Positions 40,950 through 53,200 of a stretch of 64,000 bases of DNA are shown here, in pieces; within the stretch, counting starts at the first letter, position 1; each line of letters opens with the position of its first letter. Source of the stretch: Acanthopleura granulata (Eukaryota > Mollusca > Polyplacophora > Chitonida > Chitonidae); assembly GCA_016165875.1 (NCBI GenBank), contig JABBOT010000002.1, forward strand, positions 38,715,868 to 38,779,867. Direction: 5' to 3'. Made by a program: the position numbers and the translations under genes. Below the pieces are notes generated by a model that searched no databases, had not been told where the DNA came from, and saw only the letters and a list, made by a program, of their open reading frames with translations.

Positions 40950-42096
40950 CTAGTTGTTAAGGTGCTGGCTATGACCAAGTGGTTAAGGTCCTGAATGTGT
41001 CCAAGAGGCTACGGTGCTGATTGCGACCAAGTGGTTAAGGTGCTGACTGTGGCCAAGTGGTTAAGGTGCTGACTGCGACCAAGTGGTTAAGGTGCTGACT
41101 GCGACCAAGTCGTTAAGGTGCTGACTGTGGCCAAGTGGTTAAGGTGCTGAGTGTGGCCAAGAGGTTAAGGTGCTCGCTGTGGCCAAGAGGTTAAGGTGCT
41201 CACTGTGGCCAAGAGGTTTAGGTGCTGGCTGTGGTCAAGAGGTAAAGGTGCTGACTGTGGTCAAGAGGTCAAGGTGCTGGTCTGTGGCCGAGGTGTTAAG
41301 GTACTGGTCTGTGGCCGAGGTGTTACGGTACTGGTCTGTGGCCAAGGTGTTACGGTACTGGTCTGTGGCCAAGGTGTTAAGATACTGGTCTGTGGCCAAG
41401 GTGTTAAGGTATTGGTCTGTGATCGAGGTGTTAAGGTACTGGCCTGTGGCTAAGGTGTTACGGTACTGACCTGTGGCCAAGGTGTTAAGGTACTGGTCTG
41501 TGGCCAAGGTGTTAAGGTACTGGCCTGTGGCCAAGGTGTTAAGGTACTGGTCTGTAGCTGAGGTGTTAAGGTATTGGTCTGCGATCGAGGTGTTAAGATA
41601 CTGGTCTGTGGCCAAGGTGTTAAGGTACTGGTCTGTGGCTGAGGTGTTAAGGTACTGGTCTGTGGCCAAGGTGTTAAGGTACTGGTCTGTGGCCGAGGTG
41701 TTAAGGTACTGGTCTGTGGCCAAGGTGTTAAGGTACTGGCCTGTGGCCAAGGTGTTAAGGTACTGGCCTGTGGCCAAGGGGTTAAGGTACTGGTCTGTGG
41801 CTGAGGTGTTAAGGTACTGGTCTGTGGTCGAGGTGTTAAGGTACTGGCCTGTGGCCAAGAGGTTAAGGTACTGGTCTGTGGCTGAGGTGTTAAGGTATTG
41901 GTCTGCGATCGAGGTGTTAAGATACTGGTCTGTGGCCAAGGTGTTAAGGTACTGGTCTGTGGTTGAGGTGTTAAGGTACTGGTTTGTGGTCGAGGTGTTA
42001 AGGTACTGGTCTGTGGCTGAGGTGTTAAGGTACTGGTCTGTGGTCGAGGTGTTGAGATACTGGTCTGTGGCCAAGGTGTTAAGGTACTGGTCTGTC
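40950..42096. repeat. Minisatellite of tRNA A-box-like units, 26-bp then 27-bp
   Basis: The left part (about 40950-41270) is built of 26-bp units reading CTGACTGTGGCCAAGTGGTT + AAGGTG. The right part (about 41275-42096) has about 30 units of 27 bp reading CTGGTCTGTGGCCAAGGTGT + TAAGGTA. The core TGGCCAAGTGGTTAAGG equals the D-arm/A-box of eukaryotic tRNA-Ser/Leu genes. Because 27 is a multiple of three, the right part is open on both strands (287 codons of a nine-residue TDQYLNT-x-A repeat on minus, 210 codons on plus). No start context, splice sites or non-repeat flanks suggest translation. Confidence 0.9.
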
Positions 42097-44270
42097 AATC
42101 ACTAACGGATTCAATCTGACTAAGTAGAGTGTATTCCAGAATCCTCTCTTTTCTCTGTTCTTGAATACCTGACATATGTTTGATGGTAACGAACACTGAT
42201 TGTGATGTCTTGTGTGCTACACACCGCCCAACATTCTCTGGAGACAGCCTAACTTCCACTAAGATAACAACTGTGACACAGAGGAGCGTTTGGCAGTAAG
42301 GTTGATCATTTACTCCAGCCAGTCAAGGTCCTCCTTCCATAACACTGGCCACCACTTTGTAAAGTGGAAAATTCCACAGTATGGTGTTATAAAACAATAA
42401 CGTAAATATATTATTTAAAGAAATTACTATTTAACATCATTCACATACACCTATTCATGAGTCACCTAACGGAATTTGCATAACTTTCTGCTTGCTTGTA
42501 AATTAAGTTCCAACCATTTGACCTTGACAGCACACCCACAAATAATACATATAAACACCTTTATTACTGATCACAGTTCACTGCACAGAGTGCACCAGTA
42601 CATCAATAAGTAAACAATGCATTCTTGAGCATTTCCTCAAACACTGACTTCAAAAATGGTTTCCAAGAACCCAGCTAAAAATACTGGGCTAATTATTGTG
42701 TTGTACTGGAATTTATGACACAACATATCATATAACTATAGACAAACGTTTATGATCAACAAATAAGACACCCCGTGAGAGACAGAAAAAGACTAGTTTT
42801 CAGATCCAACAAGATGGAAAAAGACCAGAGAGGTCTGAATTTGTGAATTCCAGCTCATATTCACATATTAATATCTTTGCTATGAAACAAAGTCAACTAT
42901 TTCAACTCTCCACAGCAAGGTAGGTTAATTTTGCTGGTAAAAAGCACAGGTCGTACCAGAAAAACTGCTCAATTGTGGGTCAGCTCAACACTGTTACATG
43001 CCTCTGATTGCCCAATCTATCTGTGTACAGCTATCAAGTCAACCATATAAGGGCCCCTCAATGGGGTAAGGACATTAATTTTCATCTTTTTTTTTATTTT
43101 TATTTTCTTGGAATGTCAAAACAAATAAGGCAAAATGGTTGAACAATTTGGGAACACAGTGTTATGTATCTACATCTTCCAGTGATTAACATCTGTAAAA
43201 GATGTCCAAAGAACAAACCTTGTCATCCTACATAAATGTGGGTAAATGTACATCTGTACCAGAGGTGAAGCAGTGGAAGCTATCTTCTGGATATAAAGCA
43301 CCATCTCTGCAATTTACAACGTTACACACGTTACAAAAATATACACACACATATAATATTCTTTATACACCTATTGTACATGTACTGTAGTGCCCTGTTA
43401 CATGTTACACTCATAATGGCCATGAGTAACAATAACAGATTTAATATCATGGAGTTCACAAACAGGATTACAAAAAGAAGCAAAAAAAAAATTTTCTAAA
43501 ATGAGCAGAGCTCACTACATGATACATGCACCTCTACATTCTTGAGAGAGTACATCGATGAACATGCATACCCACTTCTTGGACACTGATTAATTAATAA
43601 AATTAATTTTTAATAAAAGATCAATTAAAACCACTCATCATGTAGATAGGCAAGGCACTCATCATGTAGATGGACAAATGGCTCAGAGTAGAGCACGATG
43701 GCGTTAAAGATGACAAAAAGACTGAAAGATTCTGCGGAATACCGTACCAGTATGAGAAAGGAAACTGGTTCTCAAAATCATTTAATACAAATCATACATG
43801 TACTTCAATTTTGTTAGACGGTTTTCAAGACCTTTAGAATCCTTGAAACAAGAGTTCATTTTCAGACGAGCCTTTGAAGGTAAATATCAAACTGCATTAC
43901 GGTCGAAATAAAAGGATATTACAATTTGCTACCAAAAACAGTATGCATTAATCAACAAGTCTGATGCTTCCAATGAATGGTCCTCGAGAGGCTGAAAACT
44001 TAGGTAATTTCCTGGAGAAACATTGTCTTTCACAGTTGCAAGTCCTGTGCACAAGACCACACACACCTCACGACAGATGCCTATACCTTCACATTTGCCA
44101 ATATATCCCTACATGACTTATCATACAAACACTCCGAGACGACAACTCTGGTTTTTCACTCACAAGATGTCCTAACCAGACGTTAAGTGTAGGTGCACTG
44201 TCCTTATCACAGAAAATGCATGGTGAAGACTTCTTTTGTTGTCTGTGATAATATCCAGCCTGTCATAATG
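42097..44270 (-). other. Intergenic sequence and likely MAP2K 3'UTR
   Basis: No coding frame is supported. The MAP2K stop codon is at 44271-44273, so transcribed 3'UTR should extend leftwards from here. A minus-strand AATAAA is present at 42560-42565 (1.7 kb downstream), and AT-rich candidates lie nearer. The real end needs transcript data. Confidence 0.4.
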
Positions 44271-47200
44271 TCAGTGACCTTGCAAATTGTCATTTAGGTC
44301 ACACTGTTTCCCCATAACAGTAGAGAAATAGCCTGCCATATCCACATCCTCTTGTTCATACTTCTTCACAAATGGATGCTCCAATAACTGAACACAGGTA
44401 GCCCGACAGTCAACTTCTTTTGTCAGTCTGAAGAGAAAGAAGCGAGTGTGACATAGAGGCAGATTTCACAGCATGCACAAATTTCCACTTCAAGTCGGTT
44501 CCCACAGGATCAAATAATTTGACTGAAATAACCTCAGTTTTACCAGAAACCTAGTTTACCTCATATCAGCATATATATCACGTACATGTACCAAATATGC
44601 AATTGTTATCCACAGCAGTTGGACTTCTATTGTGATCATAGACCTGAAACTTGATTTTTCCACTCAACTGCCATGGAAAGCAGAAATGTTAAAGGGAACG
44701 ACCTCATAAAAATGAACTGATGGTGAGTGAAAAGACCATTAAAAGCTGTATCTGAAAGTACCTTCACTGATTTTTTACATGTTTTTTTTCACTGAAATAA
44801 ACGCAGTTAAATATTTTGATAGTATGGTGGGTTTTATGGTCAATATTGATATGGTGGTTCACCAGTGATGTGAATAGCTTTTTGTACACCATTTTGTTTC
44901 TGCTTTAAGGCCTTAGAAATGTAAGCGCAACATCCCTGGTGAACCACGTCATCAATATTGTCCACAAAACCCACCATACAATTAAAACATTTGACTGTCT
45001 TCATTTTGGTGAAAAAAAAATCTACAAAATTCAGTGACGGTATTTTGAGATACAGTTTTTGATGGCCTTTTGAATCACCCTAAATTCATTTTTATGAGGT
45101 CTTTCCCTTTAATGAAACATTCTATTTTACACAAAATGCAACTTAAATAGTAATTTAGTTCACCTCAACCTGAACCTACATACCAAAAATAAGTTCTTTA
45201 TCTGAGATCATTGAAACTGGCATTAGTTTACTAAAGTAGGAACCCAGTTTACCTCAATATACTAAACATATATGCCAAATCTGAGTTCTTTGTCCTTCGA
45301 CTCTCAGACAGGTCGTCATGGAAACCAGAACATCATGAAATACCCCTAGTTTACATAGTAAGCTAGTACAACTCAATATGGACTTACAAATTAAATATGG
45401 AACCTTTATCTGAAGCACCAGAAAATAAGAAATTTCTTTGAAACAGCCAGAGTTTTAACACCTCACTATGAACTCCGAGTCCTGTACTCCGAGTCTGAAA
45501 TCCTTATCTGCAGCAGTTTAACTTCTATTTTTATGAAGTCAAAGAAACTTTGAAATCGGCTGCCGTGGAAACTAGAAATCTGAGTGAAACAGACCCCATT
45601 TCAACATGCATTCTTGAAATATTGCGAGAGCAACATATCTCCACTACTAGTTTAAGCTGCACAAGTAACAGAATTCAAGGCTATCAGCTGTGAGTAAAAG
45701 AATTCATCGCCACCAGTTGCGAGTAACAGAATTCAAGGCTATCAGCTGTAAGTAACAGAATTCATGGCCATCAGTTGCAAGTAACAGAATTCAAGGCTAT
45801 CAGTTGTAAGTAACAGAATTCATGGCTATCAGTTGCGAGTAACAGAATTCAAGGCTATCAGTTGTAAGTAACAGAATTCATGGCTATCAGCTGTGAGTAA
45901 CAGAATTCAATGCCATCAGTTGCGAGTAACAGAATTCATGGCTATCAGCTGTGAGTCACAAAATTCATGGTTGTCAGTTGTGAGTAAAAGACTTTAAGGC
46001 TGTCAGTTGTGAGTAACAGAATTCAAAGCTCTCAGTTGTGAAAAACAGAATTCAAGGCTCTCAGTTGTGAAAAACAGAATTCAAGGCTATCAGTTGTGAG
46101 AAACAGAATTCAAGGCCATTCGTTGTGACAGAATGGCATTATAATATCAGCCTCACTCAATAATACTGATCTACTCTGTGCTAAAAACACCGATCTAATC
46201 TTGTGCCCACGTATAAAATTTTTCAATCTTGCTGAGTGAAACTCTCTCAAAATTTGTACGTACATTTTGGCAATGAAATCCTGGAATTCCTTTGAGAAAT
46301 GGTCCACTGGTAGCCTGGGTGGGTCCCCCTGAACCACCTGTTTTAGCTGTTCTATGGGGCTCACCCAGGTTTTATAGGGAAATACACCAGTCGCTGCCTC
46401 CACCTGAAAAGTGTTCATGTTGACTGTAATAATTATACAGGGAGGTGTAACACTAACGTCAAAAAGAACAACTGAAAACTATGCACATATAGCAAGTTTA
46501 AAATCAACAGTACCGTAAGCAGTGAGCTTTAATTGTCACCAGACAGCGAATTGTGAAGGCAAAGAAGAATTAAAAATAAACCAATTATCAGAACAAGGGC
46601 CATTAAAAACTGTATCAGAAAATACCTTCATTTATTTTTTCAGTTCTTTTTTCACCATATTTAAACATTATGAAATGTTTGGATTGTAAGGTGGGTGTCA
46701 TGGACATCATGACTTTTCTCTATCCTTAGGACAGCAATTTAACTTCAGATATACTTTTTTGTCCTCAGGCACATATTACATGGCTAATAATAACAACAAT
46801 TCCATTTAGAACTGAACACATCTGGCAAAGGTGTAAAATGTAAATGACCTAAAATTTCGTCCAAAAAAGTGCATGTTTAGATGTAAATAATGGCACAAAA
46901 TATTATACCGGTATTTGCTGCTGAAACTTAAATTTTTCAGTAGGATATCATCATATATTCAAACCACACCTTAAAACACCTTCCTACAATCAACAGAGAT
47001 CCCAGAATCAGGAAAAATGAGCAACTTAGTCATGGACGAAATCTTAGGTCATTTAGGGTAAATGTGGGAAATGTAATCAAAGAGACCCTAAAACAAATAG
47101 GCTCAATTCCCCTTTCAGGATTACTCATGTATAAGGAATTATAGGCCTGTATAAAATGTTGAACTTTGGAATTCATGAAATTCACTACAAAATAAAAAGA

Positions 47201-50200
47201 AGCCAATACAACCAAAACCAATAAAAAAATGGGGGACCCTTTGGCTCAGTTAGTTAGCGCGCTAGCACAGCGTAATGACCCAAAAGTCTTCCACCAATGT
47301 GGTTGCTGTGAGTTTAAGTTCAGCTCATGCTGGCTTCCTCTCTGGCCGTACATGGGAAGGTCTGCCAGCAACCTGCGGATGGTCGTGGGTTTCCCCGGGC
47401 TCTGCCCAGTTCCCTGCCACCATAATCCTGGCCGCCATCGCATAAGTGAAATATTCTTGAGTACAACATAAAAAACAAATAAATAAAGAAAAAGTACAAC
47501 TTTCCATCACTTATATGTACATGAACACACCATACTGGATCCCGTACACATGAGTGGGAAAATAAAACATAACTTTCTATCAATGTACGCAAGAGCTTAA
47601 CTTTCAATCAGTATTATTACCACGCTTGATTGTGAAGTCCCCCCTCCCCTTTCACCAAAGCTCACTATAATGGAGATCAAAAAAACAGCTTAACCTTGTA
47701 TCAGTGTGTACCTACACAATACCCATAACACACGACCAGAAAAACAAATCAGCCTTTCATAAAGGTTTATACAGGTAAACACCAATTCTTACACTAGGGA
47801 GTAAAAATACACACTTAACATTGAACCCATGCATCAAAGCTCATTATACAGGAGGTGCAAAAAAAAAACAAAAAACGGAGGCTTAACCAGATACTGACAC
47901 TTTGACAGCAAACCACCCCCGCCACCGACTCATATCCATCTACCCCTCCCTCCCACCCATTCCCATCCTACCCCTCCCCCAAACCACTCCCTCACAACAC
48001 ATCATCTGACTGCAAACACGCAACACATATACTATGATTCTACATTCATGTGCTATTTAAAAACAATATTTACCAACATTTGTAGCTTTAAAAGGTAATA
48101 ATTTATAGATACATGTATGTACACAGAATATAAATTGCCAGAATACATCGTCTGACAGCACAACCACAGAATGCAAGCATCCGAGATAATTAATGAGATA
48201 TTTACCATTGTTATGCCAAAACTCCATATGTCAGAACAAATACTGTACTCATTAAAGCGTGGTTGAGGGTTGATTCTTTCTGGCTATATTTAAAAGAAAA
48301 CAAAAGTAAACAGAAAATTAGAAGATCTCAAATGGTAGAAATACACAGAAAAACAGAAAAACAAATGAACTAAAGCAATGTAAGTCCTAAAACTTATAAT
48401 TCTGTAATTAATTCTAATGTTGCCTGAAGTCACGTGACTTACATTTATCTTGCAAACATGGCTCAGAGTCTCTTTAGAGACCTTTACACCATACTTGATC
48501 TGTTTAAATTTTACAACTACGTATAAGGCTGACACCTTACTATATCTCTTAAAATCTTGCTGGCATGTACAGGTAACGTTAAACTTTATATGCTATCATA
48601 ACTATTGACATCTTACAGCCATTTAAGGTTTACACCCTACTCTGTCATAATTGTACAGCCATGTAAACTTTACAACCCACTTTATCTGTTGAAGTCTTAC
48701 AGCCTTATACATGCACATAACAAGGTTTACACGCTGCTATAAATGTTAAAATCTTAATGAGTTACAGCTATGCAAATCTCTTTTAAAATGTTGTGGGCAC
48801 ATAAAGCTCACACCTTATTGTATGTGATAAAATCTTACTGAGTTACAGCCAAGCAAATGTTGTAGGCACATAAAGCTTACACCTTATTGTATGTGATAAA
48901 ATCTTACTGCGGTGTAAGGTTTACACCCAGATTCCCTTGTTCTCTGCACAGAATCTACCAACTGCCCACTGACTCCAAAATCACAGATTTTGACTTCTCC
49001 CTTCTTGTTTACTAATACATTGGATGGTTTCATATCTCGATGAGTCATTTTCAGTGTAGAGTTGAGATAATGCAAGCCTTTGACCCCCTGAAATGAGAGA
49101 TGATTGCATGCACTATGCATTACCATCACGGTACTCAAGAAATTTTCAGTTAAAATCTTTCTTTGAACATTTCCTTGAATTCCTTAAGGTTTCTTTATTG
49201 GGAAAAGAGATTTTTCCTTTTGCATATCAGAAAAGGTACACTGCTTCCTCTCTTCTTCACCTTGAAATGGAAAAATGAGACTCCTCAATTTGTGAAATTT
49301 CAAAGAAACTTGGCTTTGAAAACATTTTAAACAGGCCCTGTGGCAGTAGTCAGAGAGAGGAGTGCATAGACGAAACAGGGCTTCGGACAGGAGAGAACCC
49401 CAATGGTTTTTCAAGCCACTTTACATTAGAAAATTGAGATTTAGACAAACTTTGTTTTGAGTTTTCATGAAATACATTGACTTTTTGATACAGTGATATA
49501 TTAAGTTTTCTGATATATTCAAATTGAGTTTCTAAAAAGAAATTGGCGAGAACAACCCATGGAGCCCAAAACCTCCTGATGCACAATCAGGCACAGCAAA
49601 AGCAGCAAGGCAGGATTCAAACCTGCAAATTTATTTATCACAAGCTTGTGGCCTTCTGATAGGAGCCATTTGAGGTTCAACTTCCCTGGGCCTTGTGTCA
49701 CACTTCATGCCATGTAATATGACAGGGGGTTTACTTGGAAGTTAAAAAATCTGCACTTATAGCAAATCTTCAAAAACCTCATATTCCTATATATGTGCAA
49801 AGAGTACTCTAATCATAATTGTGGGTCATAACAAACTGAAACTGGATGACAGTTTGGTTACATGGATTATCTCCCTTGAAGCATGAGTATGCTAAATGAC
49901 AGTTTGCCCATGACAAGTTCAGTTCAATTTAGAAAGGTGCTTTGATGTTCATTTGGAAGGTAGAATGATATCCTACAGACAAAATGTAAGTTTCAATGCC
50001 AAAAGTAATATCGCAATGATATTAATTCATTTCTATACTGTGAATTTTTAGCAAAACTTTAGGTCATTTACCAAAACTCCTTCCCTTACAAGTATAAAAG
50101 ATAACTTTGTGCAATCCTTAAGTAATCCCAAAAGATAAAGGCATAAAAACATGTCCAGAACTTACGGAAACTGCTATTTTGCCTAAGACATTTTCTGGTA

Positions 50201-53200
50201 TAGATGACTTCATTTCCTTGTAAACAATGTCACACAACTTGGCTAATGAAGTTCCCATCACTTCCATACACAGCCAGACATCTCCCTACAAAAGAAATCA
50301 CAAATTTCTTTTCATTTACCGATATTCCTTTTGGCAAGTTTTGTGATGTAATGTGAAAGTGAACCATGACCTCAGTTGTCAAGGGCTTGTACAGTCTCAA
50401 GTAAGAGTCAGCAAGGCCTGGAATGACCCTTGCTGATCTTGGACAGGTTAACGACATATATGCATTTGTTATATTCCTGGAAAGTTGAGAACACAGTTAC
50501 CAGGTTCTGACCAGATGAGGAACAGTCATAGGTAAGACATACAAGAACCAACAGCCAAAAAATTAAAAAAAGAATTAAAAATTTTCCCTATGTAACTATG
50601 AAGTTTAGAGAAAGGATCCTCATATGCATCTTGAAACATTTAACACTAGATGGGTTTAATTACATTGTACCTAATCTTTTAGAATTGATTAGTAATATTT
50701 GCAAGTTTCAAGTCTGTAGCCATTACCACAGGGGCTCAAACCATGATCGCCCAGTTCCATCAGATGTCTCATATACACGAGCAAAAGGTCAATGCATCAT
50801 ATACACAACAAAACAGACAAGGAGGGAAGTGAGGATTTCCACTCCACCAGCACCGCCAGCTATCCTCTGTCTTAAACAAAAATTACTCAATTTCACTCGC
50901 ACCATCTTGTTCATTAGTGAATCAGCTTTCCATTGGTAGCAAATACAAGGCACATTTCACTACATTTTGCACAAGAATCACCTGTTATATCAGGAGTTTT
51001 TCTACCCACTTTCCTTCTGTGGCAACTATGAGATATATCCTTTTTGATACATTAGTAATGAAAAAATATTGAGGAACAAACTGCGCCCCTGGTTCAATGC
51101 CATGTGAGCCTACCTCCCGAATGATAGCTCCGTAATATTGCACCAGGTAAGGACATCTCATAGACTTCAAGGAGGAATCCAAATCAATCACTACCTTCTT
51201 CTGTTCCTTGTTCACAGTCAATGGGATTCGCTGTAAAAAAATTCAATAACATGTGAAGGTGATTATCTAAAAGCTCAAAGGTGCTACTGCAGGAGTCAAT
51301 ATACATAAACATGAAAACATGGGAGAAGATCACTGAATGGAGAGAGCTTTATGTTGTATTAAGGTTATGTATTATCTATACCTGTCTCTACCAATGTCAG
51401 GGATTTTTCTAGCAAATTTCTCTTTAGAAACTCAATCTGAACAAATCACAAAATTCAATATTTTTTTCATCTCCAAGATATCAAAAACTCAATTTATTTA
51501 CTCAATATAAAATTTCTATAAAACTCAAATTTTCCAATATTTCTCTTGGTTACGGCAACAAGAAAGTGGCTAGAAAACTCCTTGAACATACATTCTTTTG
51601 GGGTGAATTTTGAGCGAAAAAAAAAGGAAATAAACTCATATTAGTGACTGAATAATAAAACTGTAATATCATGAACTGACATCTAGTAGATGCAAAGACC
51701 AATTTAGTACAATATAAGAAAAATGTAAATTGCGACACTGAATTCATGATGGGGACTACATTTCTCCCTCTTCTGCATGATTCTTCGTAATGATAATACT
51801 AAATAAAACAGTTCCCAAAATATAGACCACATAATGACTTCAATATTTGAAGTCACACAAGAAAGAATAATCCTAATAAGTATATAAAACAAAGGAAGAT
51901 TACTGAAAGCCTGATTGTTGTCATCTTCAAAAACTATCTCAAATGCTCTTGGCTATGAGTGACTTGGACGTGATCATTCTGTCCCCTCTGATGTTATCTT
52001 GCTTAAAGTAGAAAATAGCCCTGATGACTGCAGCACTTTTCATTAAAAAGATTATAAAATTCTGTCGTGAATGCCAAAACCTGTTTGTATTCGTATGAAT
52101 TTGTTGCTGAATTGTCTTCGGTTGAAGTGTGCAGCATTTCGCTGCCGACAGGGGATCTGAAGGCGGCCATGCCTTTAAGCTTGTGTGAGATTGACCAATC
52201 ACAGAGCTAGGAGATATCAGCTGTTTATAAGCTGCGACGTAAATGCTCTGAGTTGACGGTCAATGTAACATGTACTAACCTTGGGAACAGCACACTTTTT
52301 CACTGTTACGTTTTAATTATAAAGAGTACATCTGCGAACAACATGGCACAGTAATTCCAGACCCTTGTGTTGTGGCAAAAGGGAGTTTCTAGATCATTTC
52401 ATGTAATAAACTGACATATAAACTTCAGTTACAAACACGACCCTAGCAGCTTCCTAAAGTCTCAGGTGACAAAAGTGATTCGCGCTTGAAACACTTGCAT
52501 CACAGCCCAGACAGAATGGCTGTGTTTCATGCTAGTCACCAGAGAACGGTCAAATGTCAGTTTCTGCTGTCGTTGTGGCTGTTAGAAAAAAAAAAAACTT
52601 TGCCAAAATAAAAATAATATTGTCCAACCTATCTGGTAAACGTAACTCAGAACAAGAGCTGTCTTTCACCTTAATTCCCTGATGAGGTCAAGGTTTGCTG
52701 ACCAGAAGGTCTTTGAGTAATGGTTTCAACTCTTCTCATGTGGAACTCATTGCTCAGGTGCCAGATAGTAGGGATTTCAAGAATATCCACTGAAGCCTTT
52801 ATTCATTCGAAGCCATGTAGAGTGCTGTAACATGTTCATGTACCTTGAGAGCCATGACTACGTTGCTGGGTCTGTGGTGAACCTTTTCTACCACTCCATG
52901 CATCCCCTTCCCCAGATAACACAATGTCCGCATGTCAGTGTCCTCCCACCTGTACAGCTGTCCATCCAGGGCTAGACAGTCCATCTCTGCACCTGTACAG
53001 GAATGCCTTGAAAATGATGCCTAACGTTGGTATCTAATATAAATGTATATTTCTACCATCACTTCTGTGTTTTTGACGCGTCTGTCCCTTAATTTCTGAC
53101 AACATGCATCTTATCCAACCGTATCATCACCTTCCATCAAATCGTACCATTCGCTGCAGTGTACTTATTGCTTAAAACCAAGTGACATCCTTTCATACTG

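Noticed and set aside
41235..42098. 287-codon minus-strand frame of nine-residue repeats (and 210 codons on plus)
   Set aside because: It coincides exactly with the 27-bp minisatellite and is open on both strands because the unit length is a multiple of three. No promoter, splice or non-repeat coding flank supports a protein.
45650..46116. Regular repeats resembling a CRISPR array
   Set aside because: Direct tandem repeats without unique spacers, in an animal intron.
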